From: Desulfallas sp. Bu1-1
Lineage (GTDB): Bacteria > Bacillota > Desulfotomaculia > Desulfotomaculales > Desulfallaceae
DNA length: 64,000 nt
Direction of reading: 5' to 3'
NCBI RefSeq assembly: GCF_015594625.1
Contig: NZ_JADNRQ010000003.1
Location: 62,001-126,000, forward strand
Position numbers and translations under genes: made by a program. Under the pieces are notes generated by a model, which worked only from the letters and a program-made list of their open reading frames with translations, had not been told where the DNA came from and searched no databases. Of the stretch, positions 7,688-21,520 are shown in pieces. Position 1 is the stretch's first letter. Every line of letters begins with the position of its first letter.

Positions 7688-8233
7688 ATGAATAACCTGG
7701 TGCCGGTTTCCTCAATGGAGGATATTTTTCAAGAGTATCGCGGTACGCCCATTGAAAAGTTGCTTAAATACCACAATTTGCAATATCCCTTTGACACTTA
7801 CGGCCATGCCGAATTGCTGATTGGGATGTGCATGGATTACCGTAAACACCTGCGCATACCCGACAATTTTGCTTACGTTTTACGCACGGGAGGCGGCAAT
7901 CTGCGTTATAGCGAGTTCAAATTGTCTTACGCCATCGCCATTGGAGGGGTTTCAGCCATTGCCCTGATCGGCCACGATAACTGCGGCATGGTGAACTTGA
8001 TGTCCAAAAAGGACAGGTTTGTCCAGGGATTGGTGGAAAGGGCGGGCTGGCCCAGGGAACTGGCGGAGGAGCATTTTATGCATTTTGTGCCCATGTTTGA
8101 AATCGGCAACGAGATTGATTTTGTATTGAACGAGGCCAAACGGTTGCGTAACCGTTACCCCAAAATACTGGTGGCGCCCTTGTTTTACAACATGCAGGAT
8201 AAACTTTTATATTTACTTGAAGAGAAGCTGTAA
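7688..8233 (+). CDS. Beta-carbonic anhydrase-like protein
   Basis: A 181-residue protein with the beta-carbonic anhydrase zinc-site pattern: Cys48-x-Asp50-x-Arg52 (CMDYR) and His96-x-x-Cys99 (GHDNCGM), plus TGGGN at 68-71, where the family has AG(A/G)x. Beta-carbonic anhydrases interconvert CO2 and bicarbonate; here bicarbonate could feed the carboxylases in this window (CarAB, biotin carboxylase), which is inference. ATG 7688 follows GGGGGGTAAGGA. The ends are unlike well-known enzymes, so a non-hydratase member (for example carbon-disulfide-type) cannot be excluded. Single gene. Confidence 0.75.
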   Translation: MNNLVPVSSMEDIFQEYRGTPIEKLLKYHNLQYPFDTYGHAELLIGMCMDYRKHLRIPDNFAYVLRTGGGNLRYSEFKLSYAIAIGGVSAIALIGHDNCGMVNLMSKKDRFVQGLVERAGWPRELAEEHFMHFVPMFEIGNEIDFVLNEAKRLRNRYPKILVAPLFYNMQDKLLYLLEEKL

Positions 8234-8321
8234 ATTTTTGAGCATTTTTGACCCGCGTGTGAGTAAACAAGCAAGCCGGTGGAAAAATTACCCGGGGTTT
8301 GCCTTATGAAAAATATTCAGG

Positions 8322-9638
8322 TTAATTTTCCCCTTTGATTTGTTTTTTATCCGGCAAAGGCTTGCGGGCCGGTGTAAAAACGAATTCGGCCATTTCCGCC
8401 TGTTCCGGCGGCCGCCGGTCCGGTTCCGGGCCCTCCCCCTGCCGGACCATGTCCCGCACCCGGATGAAAAACAGCGCCCCCAGCGCCGCCACACCGGCCA
8501 GGCCGGCACCGCCCCAGTACATGTAAGCGTTACCCAAATCCATCAAGTAGCCGAACAGGGGGGGACCCGCGGCTACGCCCAAAAAGCGAACGCTGCCGTA
8601 CAGGGATGTCACCAGTCCTCTTTCTTTTGAGTCCACCGTGCTGGTGATGATTGTATTCAGGCAGGGCAACAGCAGGCCCGTGCCGGTGCCCGCCACGGAT
8701 ATTGCGGTAAAGAAATAGTAAACGTTCTGGAACAGGTTCAAAGAGGCCAGGGCAAGGGCCACCAACCCCAAACCCGTCACGGCCAGCCATTTCATCAGCT
8801 TGACCTTGTTTTTCAGGAGCAGGCCGGTGATATACGAAGTGGTGCACATGAACAGCACGGGAATGGCCAGGGCCGCACCTTTGAGAATTCCGTCAATGGC
8901 CATTCTTTTCTCCAGGTAATCGCTCAGGAAAAACAAAATGCCGAACAGGATTAACAGCGCGGTCATGCCGCCCAGAAAAGAGGCCAGCAGCATGGCCGAT
9001 TTTTTTTGAAACACCTTTTTAATGGACTGCGCGTACCGGGGTATACTTTGCGTGGCCCGGTTGCCCTCCGGTTCATTGACCAGAAACCAGATGCCCAGCG
9101 CAATGGGAACGATAACGGCGGGGAAAAATAAAAAAGTTGCGTACCAGGCGATCAGCCCGATGGCGGCGCCCAGCACGGGGCTGAGTACTTTGCCCATGCC
9201 GTTGGCGGCCTCCACCACCCCAAGGGCCTTGCTGCGCTTTTTCCCCGCAAAGATGTCGCCGGTAAGGGCCATGGCGATGGGGGTGGTGCCCGCGGCGCCG
9301 ATGCCCTGGACGATCCGGCCGCTCACAATCCAGTTATAAGCCCTTTCCTGGAGGAATATGGACGCGAGCCCGGCGATGACTCCGCCCAGTCCATAGAGGA
9401 TCAATCCCGGGATAATCACTTTTTTACGGCCGATGCGGTCGGATAAAAAGCCGGCCAGCGGAATGAGCAGGCCGGGTACGGAAAATGCGGTAATGATCAT
9501 GCTGACTTTAAGCTGGCTTAAATGCAGCGCTTCCTTTATATCCGGCAACACCGGTATGAGCATGGAATTGCCCAGCACCATGATGAACGGCACACCCGAT
9601 ATGGCGGCAATTGTGGCGGTTCCGGCTTTCGCCCCCAT
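8322..9638 (-). CDS. MFS transporter
   Basis: A 438-residue major facilitator with about 12 hydrophobic segments. The loop 2-3 motif reads GFLSDRIGRKKV and the motif C-like region lies near GNSMLIPVLPD. The pattern resembles drug:H+ antiporters of the Bcr/EmrD or DHA1 group; the substrate is not predictable. The tail of about 40 residues is charged and cytoplasmic. AAGGATG precedes ATG 9638. It diverges from yqhV. Confidence 0.85.
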   Translation of the reverse strand: MGAKAGTATIAAISGVPFIMVLGNSMLIPVLPDIKEALHLSQLKVSMIITAFSVPGLLIPLAGFLSDRIGRKKVIIPGLILYGLGGVIAGLASIFLQERAYNWIVSGRIVQGIGAAGTTPIAMALTGDIFAGKKRSKALGVVEAANGMGKVLSPVLGAAIGLIAWYATFLFFPAVIVPIALGIWFLVNEPEGNRATQSIPRYAQSIKKVFQKKSAMLLASFLGGMTALLILFGILFFLSDYLEKRMAIDGILKGAALAIPVLFMCTTSYITGLLLKNKVKLMKWLAVTGLGLVALALASLNLFQNVYYFFTAISVAGTGTGLLLPCLNTIITSTVDSKERGLVTSLYGSVRFLGVAAGPPLFGYLMDLGNAYMYWGGAGLAGVAALGALFFIRVRDMVRQGEGPEPDRRPPEQAEMAEFVFTPARKPLPDKKQIKGEN

Positions 9639-9755
9639 TTACCGTTTCACATCCTTTCATGAACATTCGATATTTTGCCTCCGCCCCGGTCAAGGTATGC
9701 ATTTTGGGTTTTGCACCTGCATAATAAAAAGTAGTAAAAAAAGGGGGGAATAAGC

Positions 9756-10031
9756 TTGTTTTTTATTTTTGATAAAATTGTCATGGCCATGGCGGCGGTG
9801 CGCTTCTTGTCGGCCACCATTGAATTCAGCGCGGCCATGCTGATGCTGTACTTCAACAGGGTGGAGGACGCCTTTAAAATAAATGCCGTGCTGGCCCTGG
9901 TGGGACCCACGGCGCTGATCACCGTCACTTCCCTGGGACTGGTTGGTCTGGCCGGCAAGGTATCGTTGATGGGAATGGTTTCCATCATGCTGGGGGTGGC
10001 GCTGATTTTCCTGGGCATTAACAAGCTGTAG
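9756..10031 (+). CDS. yqhV: YqhV family membrane protein (DUF2619)
   Basis: A 91-residue protein with three hydrophobic segments and the YqhV/DUF2619 pattern AAVRFLSATIEFSAAMLMLYFN near the N-terminus. In Bacillus yqhV sits next to the spoIIIA sporulation operon; no function is established. Start is TTG 9756 after AAAGGGGGG. Here it is a lone gene upstream of the pyr operon promoter. Confidence 0.8.
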   Translation: MFFIFDKIVMAMAAVRFLSATIEFSAAMLMLYFNRVEDAFKINAVLALVGPTALITVTSLGLVGLAGKVSLMGMVSIMLGVALIFLGINKL

Positions 10032-10070
10032 CGCTTTGCGCTTTTGCAATATATATTGGCAAAAAAAAAG

Positions 10071-10099
10071 TTGACGCCGCTTTTTGTTTTTGTTACTAT
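10071..10099 (+). promoter_or_regulatory. Sigma-70-type promoter of the pyr operon
   Basis: TTGACG (10071-10076) and TACTAT (10094-10099) are separated by exactly 17 bases, 25 bases before the PyrR attenuator. Confidence 0.8.
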
Positions 10100-10109
10100 A
10101 AGTTAAATG

Positions 10110-10797
<688 letters not shown>

Positions 10798-10820
10798 TCG
10801 ATGGTGCCATCCTTTAAAGC

Positions 10821-10913
10821 GGTCCTGCGAGGCCGGCAAGGGGGACCAACAATTACGTTCGCCCTGCCGGCCTCCGCCGGGATGCACTTGCAGCCCGGGA
10901 GGCCTTATTTATT
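10821..10913 (+). promoter_or_regulatory. PyrR-responsive attenuator 2 (pyrR-pyrB spacer)
   Basis: A second PyrR-binding loop, GGTCCTGCGAGGCCGGCAAG, starts at 10821. GGCCGGC with AGGG can pair with CCCTGCCGGCC (10862-10872) as antiterminator. The competing terminator is GGCCTCC with GGAGGCC (10869-10904), followed by TTATTTATT. The T-run is weaker than in attenuator 1. Confidence 0.8.
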
Positions 10914-10930
10914 AGGTTAGGGGTGTTAAA

Positions 10931-11869
10931 GTGTTTAAGCGCAAGGATTTGTTGGGGCTCAAGGACCTGACCGCCGCGGAAATTGAGCTGCTGCTGGATA
11001 CGGCCGTACCCATGAAGGAAATAATCACCAGGCCGATTAAAAAAGTGCCCACGCTGCGAGGCCGCACGGTGGTCAATCTCTTTTACGAGAACAGCACCCG
11101 CACCCGGGGTTCGTTTGAACTGGCGGCCAAATACTTGAGCGCGGACAGCATCAACATATCCAGTTCCTCCAGCAGCGTGGCCAAGGGGGAAAGCCTTTAC
11201 GACACCGCCCGCACGCTGCAGGCGCTGCGCGCGGATGTGATCATTCTGCGCCATCCCATGGCCGGCGCGCCGCACCTGTTGGCCGGGGCGGTGCCGGCGG
11301 CGGTGATCAACGCGGGGGACGGGGCGCACGAACACCCCTCCCAGGCCCTGCTGGACCTGTTTACGGTGCGGGAACATCGCGGAGAAATTTCCGGCCTGCG
11401 GGTGGTTATCGTGGGCGACATTTTACACAGCCGGGTGGCGCGGTCCGATATCTGGGGGTTTACCAAACTTGGGGCGGAAGTGCGGGTATGCGGCCCGCCG
11501 ACGCTGATTCCACCCGGGCTGGAACAGGCGGGCATCAAGGTTTTCCACCGGATGGAGGAGGCTCTGGTGGATGCCGACGTCATTATTATGCTGCGCATCC
11601 AAAAGGAAAGGCAGCAGCAAGGTTTGTTCCCCAGCCTGCGGGAATATGCCCGGATGTACGGGTTAAACCGGGAGCGCCTGGCGCTGGCGCGCAAAGACGT
11701 GCTGGTCATGCACCCCGGCCCGATGAACCGGGGTGTGGAAATTACGGCCGACATCGCCGGCGGCCCGCGGGCCGTGATCGAGGAACAGGTGACCAACGGG
11801 GTGGCGGTGCGCATGGCGCTGCTGTACCTGCTGGCCGGGGGAGGTGCGGGACATGAAAATGATCATTAA
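10931..11869 (+). CDS. pyrB: Aspartate carbamoyltransferase catalytic chain
   Basis: A 312-residue enzyme that makes N-carbamoyl-aspartate from carbamoyl phosphate and aspartate. The carbamoyl-phosphate site is [13 protein letters not shown], followed by [13 protein letters not shown] and the HPSQALLDL motif. Length is typical of the unregulated Firmicute type, and no pyrI is present. Start is GTG 10931. Its 3' end overlaps pyrC by 17 bases, indicating coupled translation. Confidence 0.96.
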   Translation: MFKRKDLLGLKDLTAAEIELLLDTAVPMKEIITRPIKKVPTLRGRTVVNLFYENSTRTRGSFELAAKYLSADSINISSSSSSVAKGESLYDTARTLQALRADVIILRHPMAGAPHLLAGAVPAAVINAGDGAHEHPSQALLDLFTVREHRGEISGLRVVIVGDILHSRVARSDIWGFTKLGAEVRVCGPPTLIPPGLEQAGIKVFHRMEEALVDADVIIMLRIQKERQQQGLFPSLREYARMYGLNRERLALARKDVLVMHPGPMNRGVEITADIAGGPRAVIEEQVTNGVAVRMALLYLLAGGGAGHENDH

Positions 11870-13121
11870 AGGCGGCCGGGTACTGGACCCGGCTTCCGGC
11901 AGGGATGAAGTAACTGATTTGTATATATGTGACGGGTTGATCAGCGATAAATTTGAAGCTGACGCCGGCACTGCGATTGTGGATGCCTCCGGCCAACTTG
12001 TGATGCCGGGGTTGATCGACATGCACGTACACCTGAGGGAACCGGGTTATGAATATAAAGAAACCATTGCCACCGGCACCGCTGCGGCCGTGCGGGGCGG
12101 TTTTACCGGCGTGGCCTGCATGCCCAACACCAACCCGGTTGCCGACAACCGTTACGTAGTGGAATTTATTCGCAAAAGGGCAGCCGAAGCCGGCCAGGCC
12201 GGCGTTTACCCGGTGGGCGCCATCACCAGGGGCAGCCGGGGCAAGGAAATGGCGGAGCTGGCGGATATGCGGGACGCCGGGGCGGTGGCCTTTTCCGATG
12301 ACGGCCATCCGGTCATGGAAGCCGGGACCATGCGCCTGGCCATGCAGTACTGTAAAATGCTGGGCGCGGTGATCATATCGCACTGTGAGGATAAAACCCT
12401 GGCGGCGGGCGGGGTGATGCACGAGGGATATTATTCCACCATCCTGGGACTGAAAGGGATTCCCGCTTCCGCCGAAGAAATTATGGTAAGCCGGGAAATT
12501 ATCCTGGCTGCGGAAACAGGCTGCCCGGTGCACATTGCGCATATCAGCACCGCCGGTTCGGTGGCCCTGGTGCGGGAGGCTAAAAAAAGAGGCATCCCGG
12601 TAACGGCGGAGGCCACGCCCCATCACTTCACCCTCACCGACCGGGCGGTGGCCGGGTATAATACCGCGGCCAAGGTAAACCCGCCGCTGCGCGGGGAGGC
12701 CGACGTGCAGGCGGTACGGGAGGGCCTGGCCGATAATACCATCGATGCCATCGCCACCGACCACGCGCCGCATGCTTTTGATGAAAAGAACGTGGAGTTC
12801 GACCTGGCCCCCTTCGGAATGGTGGGCCTGGAAACGGCGGTGGGCCTGGTATGGACCGAGCTGGTGCACACCGGCATTCTCACGCCGCTGCAGGCGGCGG
12901 CCAAATTATCTTTAAACCCGGCCCGCATTCTGGGTCTAAAACGCGGTACCCTGGCCATGGGGACCGCGGCTGATATTACCATTATCGATCCCGGGCTGGA
13001 AGAAACCGTGGACCCGGAAAAGTTTACCAGTAAGGGTAAAAATACGCCCTTTGCCGGGCGCAGGCTCAAGGGCCTGCCGGTGATGACCATAGTGGCCGGC
13101 GAGATTAAATACCGGAGATAA
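11853..13121 (+). CDS. pyrC: Dihydroorotase
   Basis: A 422-residue amidohydrolase that cyclises carbamoyl-aspartate to dihydroorotate. The zinc motif [10 protein letters not shown] lies near residue 57, further ligands in SHCED and HIAHIST, and the catalytic Asp in [10 protein letters not shown] 11853 is preferred because GGGGGAGGTG lies just before it; the in-frame GTG at 11844 falls inside that site. Class I dihydroorotases like this one often associate with PyrB. Confidence 0.95.
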   Translation: MKMIIKGGRVLDPASGRDEVTDLYICDGLISDKFEADAGTAIVDASGQLVMPGLIDMHVHLREPGYEYKETIATGTAAAVRGGFTGVACMPNTNPVADNRYVVEFIRKRAAEAGQAGVYPVGAITRGSRGKEMAELADMRDAGAVAFSDDGHPVMEAGTMRLAMQYCKMLGAVIISHCEDKTLAAGGVMHEGYYSTILGLKGIPASAEEIMVSREIILAAETGCPVHIAHISTAGSVALVREAKKRGIPVTAEATPHHFTLTDRAVAGYNTAAKVNPPLRGEADVQAVREGLADNTIDAIATDHAPHAFDEKNVEFDLAPFGMVGLETAVGLVWTELVHTGILTPLQAAAKLSLNPARILGLKRGTLAMGTAADITIIDPGLEETVDPEKFTSKGKNTPFAGRRLKGLPVMTIVAGEIKYRR

Positions 13122-13205
13122 TTGGTGCCAGGTGTTGCGTTGTTGCGATTTGGATAATCATTTATTTTAAATAGACTTACTTAGTAACTGCGGAGGTGTA
13201 TTAGC

Positions 13206-14285
13206 TTGAAAGCTGTTTTAGCCCTAGAAGACGGCACAATTTTTACGGGAGAGTCATTTGGCGCCGCGGGGGAGCAGTGGGGCGAGGTGGTATTTAATAC
13301 CGGCATGACCGGGTACCAGGAAATATTGACCGACCCCTCCTACTGCGGTCAAATCATTGTGATGACCTACCCTCTCATCGGTAATTACGGGATCAACAGG
13401 GAAGATTTTGAAGCCAAAAGGTCGTATATCCGCGGCTTCGTGGTCAGGGAGGCCTGCGACCACCCCAGCAACTGGCGCGCCGGTTACCGGATCGGTGATT
13501 TTCTGACCCGCGAGGGAATTCCGGGCATCAGCGGAGTGGACACCAGGGCGCTGACCAGGCACCTGCGCAGTTATGGTACCATGCGGGGCGTTATTTCCAC
13601 CGCGGAGGTGGACCCGGCCGAGCTGGTGAAAAAGGCCGGGTCCTGTCCCCACCTCAGCGGGCAAAAACTGGTGGCGGACGTGGCCACCAAAGAACCATAT
13701 ACAATTGAAGGCAACGGCCCCCGGGTGGTTCTGATCGACCTGGGTTCCAAGCAAAACATTATCCGGCGGCTCAGACAAAGGGATTGCAAAGTAATCGTGG
13801 TGCCGCCGGGTATTACTCCCGGACAAATCGGGGAGCTTGAACCCGACGGGGTGCTGATATCCAACGGCCCCGGTGATCCGGTGGATGTGCCGGGCACCAT
13901 TGATACCGCCCGGGCGCTGATCGGTAAATACCCTCTGTTCGGCATTTGCCTGGGGCACCAGGTCATCGCCCTGGCCCTGGGGGCCAGGACCTATAAGATG
14001 AAATTCGGGCACCGCGGCGCCAATCACCCGGTAAAAGACCTGTATACCGGCAGGGTTTATATTACCTCGCACAACCACGGCTTTTCCGTGGATGAGGAAT
14101 CGTTAAAAACACTGGATATCGAGATTTCGCACATCAATTTAAACGATAATACGGTTGAGGGGATCCGGCACAAGTATTTGCCGGTGTTTGCGGTACAGTA
14201 TCATCCCGAGGCTTCACCGGGGCCGCATGATTCCGACTATATATTTGACCAGTTCATGGATATGATGCGCGGGGAGGAACAGTAA
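13206..14285 (+). CDS. carA: Carbamoyl-phosphate synthase small subunit
   Basis: A 359-residue glutamine amidotransferase subunit that supplies ammonia to CarB. The N-terminal CPSase domain begins [15 protein letters not shown]. The class I triad is Cys in FGICLGHQ, then His and Glu in [14 protein letters not shown]. Start is TTG 13206 with GGAGGTG upstream. Two bases separate it from carB. No arginine genes are nearby, so the pair presumably serves pyrimidine synthesis and is controlled through the pyr attenuators. Confidence 0.96.
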   Translation: MKAVLALEDGTIFTGESFGAAGEQWGEVVFNTGMTGYQEILTDPSYCGQIIVMTYPLIGNYGINREDFEAKRSYIRGFVVREACDHPSNWRAGYRIGDFLTREGIPGISGVDTRALTRHLRSYGTMRGVISTAEVDPAELVKKAGSCPHLSGQKLVADVATKEPYTIEGNGPRVVLIDLGSKQNIIRRLRQRDCKVIVVPPGITPGQIGELEPDGVLISNGPGDPVDVPGTIDTARALIGKYPLFGICLGHQVIALALGARTYKMKFGHRGANHPVKDLYTGRVYITSHNHGFSVDEESLKTLDIEISHINLNDNTVEGIRHKYLPVFAVQYHPEASPGPHDSDYIFDQFMDMMRGEEQ

Positions 14286-14287
14286 TC

Positions 14288-17500
<3,213 letters not shown>

Positions 17501-17546
17501 TCGTCAATCGCCAGTCGCCGGTGGTCGGGCCATTTACATTAAACTA

Positions 17547-17594
17547 AAAGCCCCGGACGGGTTTGCCAATCCAAACCCATCCGGGGTTTATCTT
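17547..17594. terminator. Terminator after carB (bidirectional)
   Basis: A 14-bp stem, CCCCGGACGGGTTT and AAACCCATCCGGGG, with one mismatch and an 8-base loop. A T-rich tail follows on the + side and an AAAAG tract on the left, so it can also end the small minus-strand gene. Confidence 0.8.
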
Positions 17595-17645
17595 AACCGG
17601 GCCGCGGCCCGGAGGATATGTCAGGGGGAATAAAAAGGACCCGAT

Positions 17646-17801
17646 TTAAGCACCTTTTTTCAAGGTTTCCACTGCTTTCATCAGGTCCCGGTTCAGGTTG
17701 TTGAACCATTCCTTAAGTTCCCGTTGTTTTTCGGCCTTTTGCGCGTTGGACCGGATCATTTCGGTCAGTGCGCTCACGGCATGCTCTTTGTCGGTCATCA
17801 T
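17646..17801 (-). CDS. Small helical protein, 51 residues, unknown
   Basis: A short gene starting with two ATG codons (17801 and 17798) directly after AAAAAGGAGGTGTTAC, a near-perfect ribosome binding site. It encodes MMTDKEHAVSALTEMIRSNA, then a charged helical stretch (QKAEKQRELKEWFNNLNRDL) and ends ETLKKGA. The composition suggests one amphipathic helix or coiled coil. A good promoter and a palindrome lie upstream, and the shared terminator downstream. It interrupts the pyr genes on the opposite strand. I do not recognise it. Confidence 0.6.
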   Translation of the reverse strand: MMTDKEHAVSALTEMIRSNAQKAEKQRELKEWFNNLNRDLMKAVETLKKGA

Positions 17802-17822
17802 GTAACACCTCCTTTTTCTATC

Positions 17823-17850
17823 AATATAACAGTGTTATGTAAAATGTCAA
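17823..17850 (-). promoter_or_regulatory. Promoter of the small gene with palindromic operator
   Basis: On the minus strand TTGACA (17845-17850) and TATATT (17823-17828) are 16 bases apart. A perfect 13-base palindrome, ATAACAGTGTTAT (17826-17838), overlaps the -10 box and spacer. It also lies 48 bases before the pyrK start on the other strand, so one repressor could act on both. Confidence 0.5.
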
Positions 17851-17885
17851 TGAAAATAATATTAAATTTTTTGGAGGTTTTTCCA

Positions 17886-18725
17886 ATGTCCCAATTAGTT
17901 CGGACCCGGATCACTAGCCGGGAAGAACCGGCGCCGGGGTTCTGCCTGATTGAATTTTACGCGCCGTCCCTGGCCCGGGCGGCACAACCCGGGCAGTTCG
18001 TGCATATCCGTTGCGGGGAGGGTAGCGACCCCCTGCTTCGCCGCCCCATCAGCATTCACGCTGTGAACCGGCGGGACGGCCTGGTGAGGATTTTATTCCA
18101 GGTGGTGGGCAGGGGCACCGCCCTGCTGGCCCGGAGCGGGGAGGGTATGATCGACGTCATGGGCCCCCTGGGCCGCGGCTTTTCCAGGGGTCAGGCCTGT
18201 CGTAACTGTAATAACTCGAGCGGGAACGCCCCGGCGGGCACTGGAAACACCGGCGATATTATCGTGGTGGGGGGCGGAATCGGAGTCGCTCCGCTACATT
18301 TTTTGCTGCAGGAAATCGCTGGATCCGGCGAGTCCGGGCGAACCACAGTGCTGCTGGGCGCGCGCAGCGCCGGGCAGCTCTTGATTCGCGAAGCAGTGGA
18401 AAAAATGGGTTTTGTGGTGCACGTGGCCACGGATGACGGGACGGCGGGGCACCATGGGCCGGTAACCGGCCTGCTGGCGAATGCACTGCGGCGGCATCCG
18501 GGTTTTGTTTATGCCTGCGGGCCGGCGCCCATGTTGAAGACGGTTTGCGCCCTGCTGGCCGAGGCCGGAGTGCCCGGGGAGGTTTCGGTGGAGGAGCGGA
18601 TGGCCTGCGGCGTGGGCGCATGCCTGTCCTGCGCCTGCCGGGTGCGCGACGCCGGCGGGCGGGAAACCTATCGCCGGGCCTGCGTGGACGGTCCGGTATT
18701 CCCGGCGGGGGAGGTGGTCTGGTGA
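17886..18725 (+). CDS. pyrK: Dihydroorotate dehydrogenase electron transfer subunit
   Basis: A 279-residue FAD/2Fe-2S protein that passes electrons between PyrD and NAD(H). It has the flavin motif LRRPISIH, the nucleotide motif [11 protein letters not shown], and the C-terminal 2Fe-2S cysteines [12 protein letters not shown] with a further Cys in RRACVDG. ATG 17886 follows TTGGAGG; longer in-frame versions lack support. About 20-25 residues around 103-126 ([18 protein letters not shown]) look like an insert before the nucleotide motif. Its stop overlaps pyrD by one base (TGATG). Confidence 0.93.
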   Translation: MSQLVRTRITSREEPAPGFCLIEFYAPSLARAAQPGQFVHIRCGEGSDPLLRRPISIHAVNRRDGLVRILFQVVGRGTALLARSGEGMIDVMGPLGRGFSRGQACRNCNNSSGNAPAGTGNTGDIIVVGGGIGVAPLHFLLQEIAGSGESGRTTVLLGARSAGQLLIREAVEKMGFVVHVATDDGTAGHHGPVTGLLANALRRHPGFVYACGPAPMLKTVCALLAEAGVPGEVSVEERMACGVGACLSCACRVRDAGGRETYRRACVDGPVFPAGEVVW

Positions 18726-19648
18726 TGAACCTGGCGGTGAATTTAGGCGGCATTAAAATGAAAAACCCCGTTGCCACAGCCTCAGGTACCTTCGGGTTCG
18801 GCCTGGAGTACCAACCCTACATCGATCTGCAGCGTCTCGGGGCAATTATTGTCAAGGGAACCACCCCGTCGCCCCGGGCAGGCAACCCTCCGCCGCGCAT
18901 TGCCGAAACGCCTTCGGGTATGCTCAACGCCATCGGCCTGCAGAACCCGGGCGTAGACCGGGTGGTGGAGGAAATTTTACCCCGGCTGGCGGGTTTGGGC
19001 ACGCCGGTAATAGTCAATATCGCCGGGGACACCGTGGAGGATTACGCCCTGGTGGCCCGGAAACTGGACGGCGCGCCGGGGGTGGTGGGGCTGGAGGTGA
19101 ATATATCCTGCCCGAATGTTAAGAAGGGTGGCATTCAGTTCGGAAGTGACCCCCGTTCGGCGGCCGAGGTGACCCGGGCGGTGAAGGCGGCCACCGGGTT
19201 GCCCGTAATCGTCAAGCTCTCACCCAACGTCACCGACATTGTGGCCATGGCCGAGGCCGTGGCTGAAGCCGGGGCGGACGCCCTGTCGATGATCAACACC
19301 CTGCTGGGCATGGCTATCGACGTGGACAGGCGCAGGCCGGTGCTGGGCAACGTCACCGGGGGCCTGAGCGGCCCGGCGGTGCGCCCGGTGGCGGTAAGGG
19401 CGGTCTGGCAGGTATACCGGGCGGTTTCGCTGCCCATCCTGGGCATGGGGGGCATCATGACGGCCCGGGACGCGCTGGAGTTTATCCTGGCCGGAGCCAC
19501 GGCGGTGGCGGTGGGAACAGCAAATTTCGTCAACCCGCGTGCCACCGTGGAGGTGGTGGAAGGTATCGAACAATACATGCGGGAAAACGGTTTTACGGAT
19601 ATAAACGAACTGACCGGCCTGGCCCAGCGCAATGTGGCCGGGTGTTAA
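18725..19648 (+). CDS. pyrD: Dihydroorotate dehydrogenase B (NAD+), catalytic subunit
   Basis: A 307-residue class 1B enzyme that oxidises dihydroorotate to orotate using FMN. Key segments are [32 protein letters not shown] with the catalytic Cys, and FMN phosphate-binding [22 protein letters not shown] 18725 is chosen for the TGATG junction with pyrK; a much longer reading frame upstream is just pyrK in another frame. It forms the PyrK-PyrD complex. Confidence 0.95.
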   Translation: MNLAVNLGGIKMKNPVATASGTFGFGLEYQPYIDLQRLGAIIVKGTTPSPRAGNPPPRIAETPSGMLNAIGLQNPGVDRVVEEILPRLAGLGTPVIVNIAGDTVEDYALVARKLDGAPGVVGLEVNISCPNVKKGGIQFGSDPRSAAEVTRAVKAATGLPVIVKLSPNVTDIVAMAEAVAEAGADALSMINTLLGMAIDVDRRRPVLGNVTGGLSGPAVRPVAVRAVWQVYRAVSLPILGMGGIMTARDALEFILAGATAVAVGTANFVNPRATVEVVEGIEQYMRENGFTDINELTGLAQRNVAGC

Positions 19649-19665
19649 GCAAATCGCAGTCAGAT

Positions 19666-19703
19666 ATAAAGCGCAGGGGTTAACTTTAAAACCTGCGCTT
19701 TAT
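19666..19703. terminator. Terminator-like hairpin after pyrD
   Basis: ATAAAGCGCAGG pairs perfectly with CCTGCGCTTTAT (12 bp, 14-base loop), 17 bases after the pyrD stop. The stem's own A and T ends provide short tracts on both sides, so it may also serve the convergent DUF3231 gene. Confidence 0.7.
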
Positions 19704-19730
19704 GTCTTAAACTGCGTAATAATAGTATGC

Positions 19731-20228
19731 TTAACTTCTTTTGTCACACATGGGTGGGACATATAACCAGCCCTTTGATTTACCGTAAGAGGTAAGTTTA
19801 TCATATAGATTTATTTCTGTTTCCAGCATTTTAATAAACATATTTTTTAAATGTTCTTTTTCGACCGCTAATATACTTTTTGTTTGCTGAATTATAAAAT
19901 TTTGTATTCCCGAATAAATGATGCGAAACATTATTTCATCTCGTAATATTTCAGTATTAGTAGGAGTGTTTACTGACTTTGGTGGTCTTGGGGGTAAAGG
20001 AATAGCAAAATAATTCATTTGTTTTTCGATAAATTCTATTTCATTATTGAGGATTTTTAATCCCATAGTTAATATAGCTTTAAAATCATTATCGTGGGCG
20101 AAGTTCTGAAAAATTTGTGTTATTTCTAAAGTATCATATCTCTGAGCAAGATGTTGCCATAAGCAAAATACTTCCCCGCAATGAGGTTTTTCTTTTGTAT
20201 TATTGCAAAATGAACTTATAAATTGCAT
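19731..20228 (-). CDS. DUF3231 / CotF-like family protein
   Basis: A 165-residue protein, clearly more AT-rich than its neighbours. The C-terminal pattern SYGKSKGWLYVPP and preceding helices match the DUF3231 family, related to spore coat CotF-like four-helix proteins. Bacillus members usually have two copies (about 330 residues); this one has a single copy. AGGAGTG stands before ATG 20228. The N-terminus is Cys-rich (C8, C17, C22). The AT bias may point to recent acquisition. A coat or spore role is inferred from family only. Confidence 0.65.
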   Translation of the reverse strand: MQFISSFCNNTKEKPHCGEVFCLWQHLAQRYDTLEITQIFQNFAHDNDFKAILTMGLKILNNEIEFIEKQMNYFAIPLPPRPPKSVNTPTNTEILRDEIMFRIIYSGIQNFIIQQTKSILAVEKEHLKNMFIKMLETEINLYDKLTSYGKSKGWLYVPPMCDKRS

Positions 20229-20491
20229 TATATAACAACACTCCTGTAAGTAGTTCTTTACAGTTCCATTTATGCTTATTAGTTTGAACCATGGACTAGA
20301 ATTTATTCAAATTTGTATTGATTTGCTGCATATTCCAAAGAGAAAGTGCCACACTAGATGCCACCTTTATGTTGCTTTTTTTGATATTTACCATATCATA
20401 CCATGAAATATGGTTCAAAATGCTTTGCCCAAAAGGCCGCCTCCGTGCCGCCGGTTGCATTCAGGTGCGGCGGGCTTGGATTGTGATTATG

Positions 20492-21481
20492 TTAAATCGT
20501 AAAGGCCGAAATAATAAATACCACGTAAAGCGCTCCGGTAGAGACCAGTGTTATGGGACGGATTGTCTTTTTCAGCTTTAAGCTTAAATAAACCAGTCCC
20601 GCACCCGCAAGGGCCAGAATAGCGCTGATCAAGGCCAAATCAGACAGCGCCCAGGGAGTTAAAGCTATGCCCAAAGCGGGGATAATGGAACTCTGGAACA
20701 CCATTGCCCCGGTTATATTGCCCAAAGCAAGGGTGTCCTTGCCCTGGCGCACCCAGATCAGGCTGTTGAATTTCTCCGGTAATTCCGTTGCAATCGGTGC
20801 GATAAAGATTGATAAAACAAAAGGCGAAATGTGCAGAATTTCAGCTGCATGCGTGATTCCGTCCACAAAAAGGTGCGCCCCGGCAATAATGCCGCCCAAG
20901 GCTGTAAGCACTTGAAGCACGATTACGGGGGAAGCCGGCTCTTGTTGTTTCCTGGCCAAATACAGGGGTTTTAGTTCAGCTTCCCCAAGGGCCTTACCAT
21001 CTCTGAGAGTACGGGCGGCGTAAAAAATGTAAGTGATTACTAATAGTATTGCCACGGGCGGTTTATACGCCATGGGTAAAAAAGCGGCTATGATAGCCAG
21101 CGAGTATACCAGCAGAAAGAAACCAAGGTCCCGTTTCATAATGGAATGGTCGACCAGCATATGCTCCCGCCGCTTGCCTTTAACCGTGTAAAAAAGGGCG
21201 GCGATGCCTGTGATGGACAGCGCAAGCGTGGCCAGCATAAATGGCGCTCCGAGGATGGCGCCTATGCCGATCTCGTGCGCTGCTTCCCCGGTTCCAAATA
21301 AAATGGCGATAACAGGTATCATGGATTCCGGCAGGGCGGTTCCCACTGCCGCCAGTATGCTTCCCACCGCGCCTTCGGATAGTTTCAGTCTTTTGCCCAG
21401 CCATTCGATCCCATTTGTAAATAATTCCGCGCTAAACAAAATCAGTGCCAATCCACCAATCAAATAAACTATTATTGACAT
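20492..21481 (-). CDS. CaCA-type cation exchanger (Na+/Ca2+ or Mn2+)
   Basis: A 329-residue membrane protein with about ten hydrophobic segments in two homologous halves. The alpha-repeat motifs are AVGTALPESMIPV (first half) and APIATELPEKFNS (second half), the acidic cation-binding sites of the CaCA superfamily. ATG 21481 is preferred since GGAAAGGGTG precedes it; upstream codons belong to the riboswitch expression platform. The yybP-ykoY element upstream suggests the physiological substrate is Mn2+ or that export of Mn2+/Ca2+ is induced by manganese. Confidence 0.88.
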   Translation of the reverse strand: MSIIVYLIGGLALILFSAELFTNGIEWLGKRLKLSEGAVGSILAAVGTALPESMIPVIAILFGTGEAAHEIGIGAILGAPFMLATLALSITGIAALFYTVKGKRREHMLVDHSIMKRDLGFFLLVYSLAIIAAFLPMAYKPPVAILLVITYIFYAARTLRDGKALGEAELKPLYLARKQQEPASPVIVLQVLTALGGIIAGAHLFVDGITHAAEILHISPFVLSIFIAPIATELPEKFNSLIWVRQGKDTLALGNITGAMVFQSSIIPALGIALTPWALSDLALISAILALAGAGLVYLSLKLKKTIRPITLVSTGALYVVFIISAFTI

Positions 21482-21520
21482 TTTTTTCACCCTTTCCAAA
21501 GGTTTTGTTTTGTAATGGTT

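Noticed and set aside
11742-12869. 375-codon minus-strand ORF
   Set aside because: Antisense of pyrB/pyrC.
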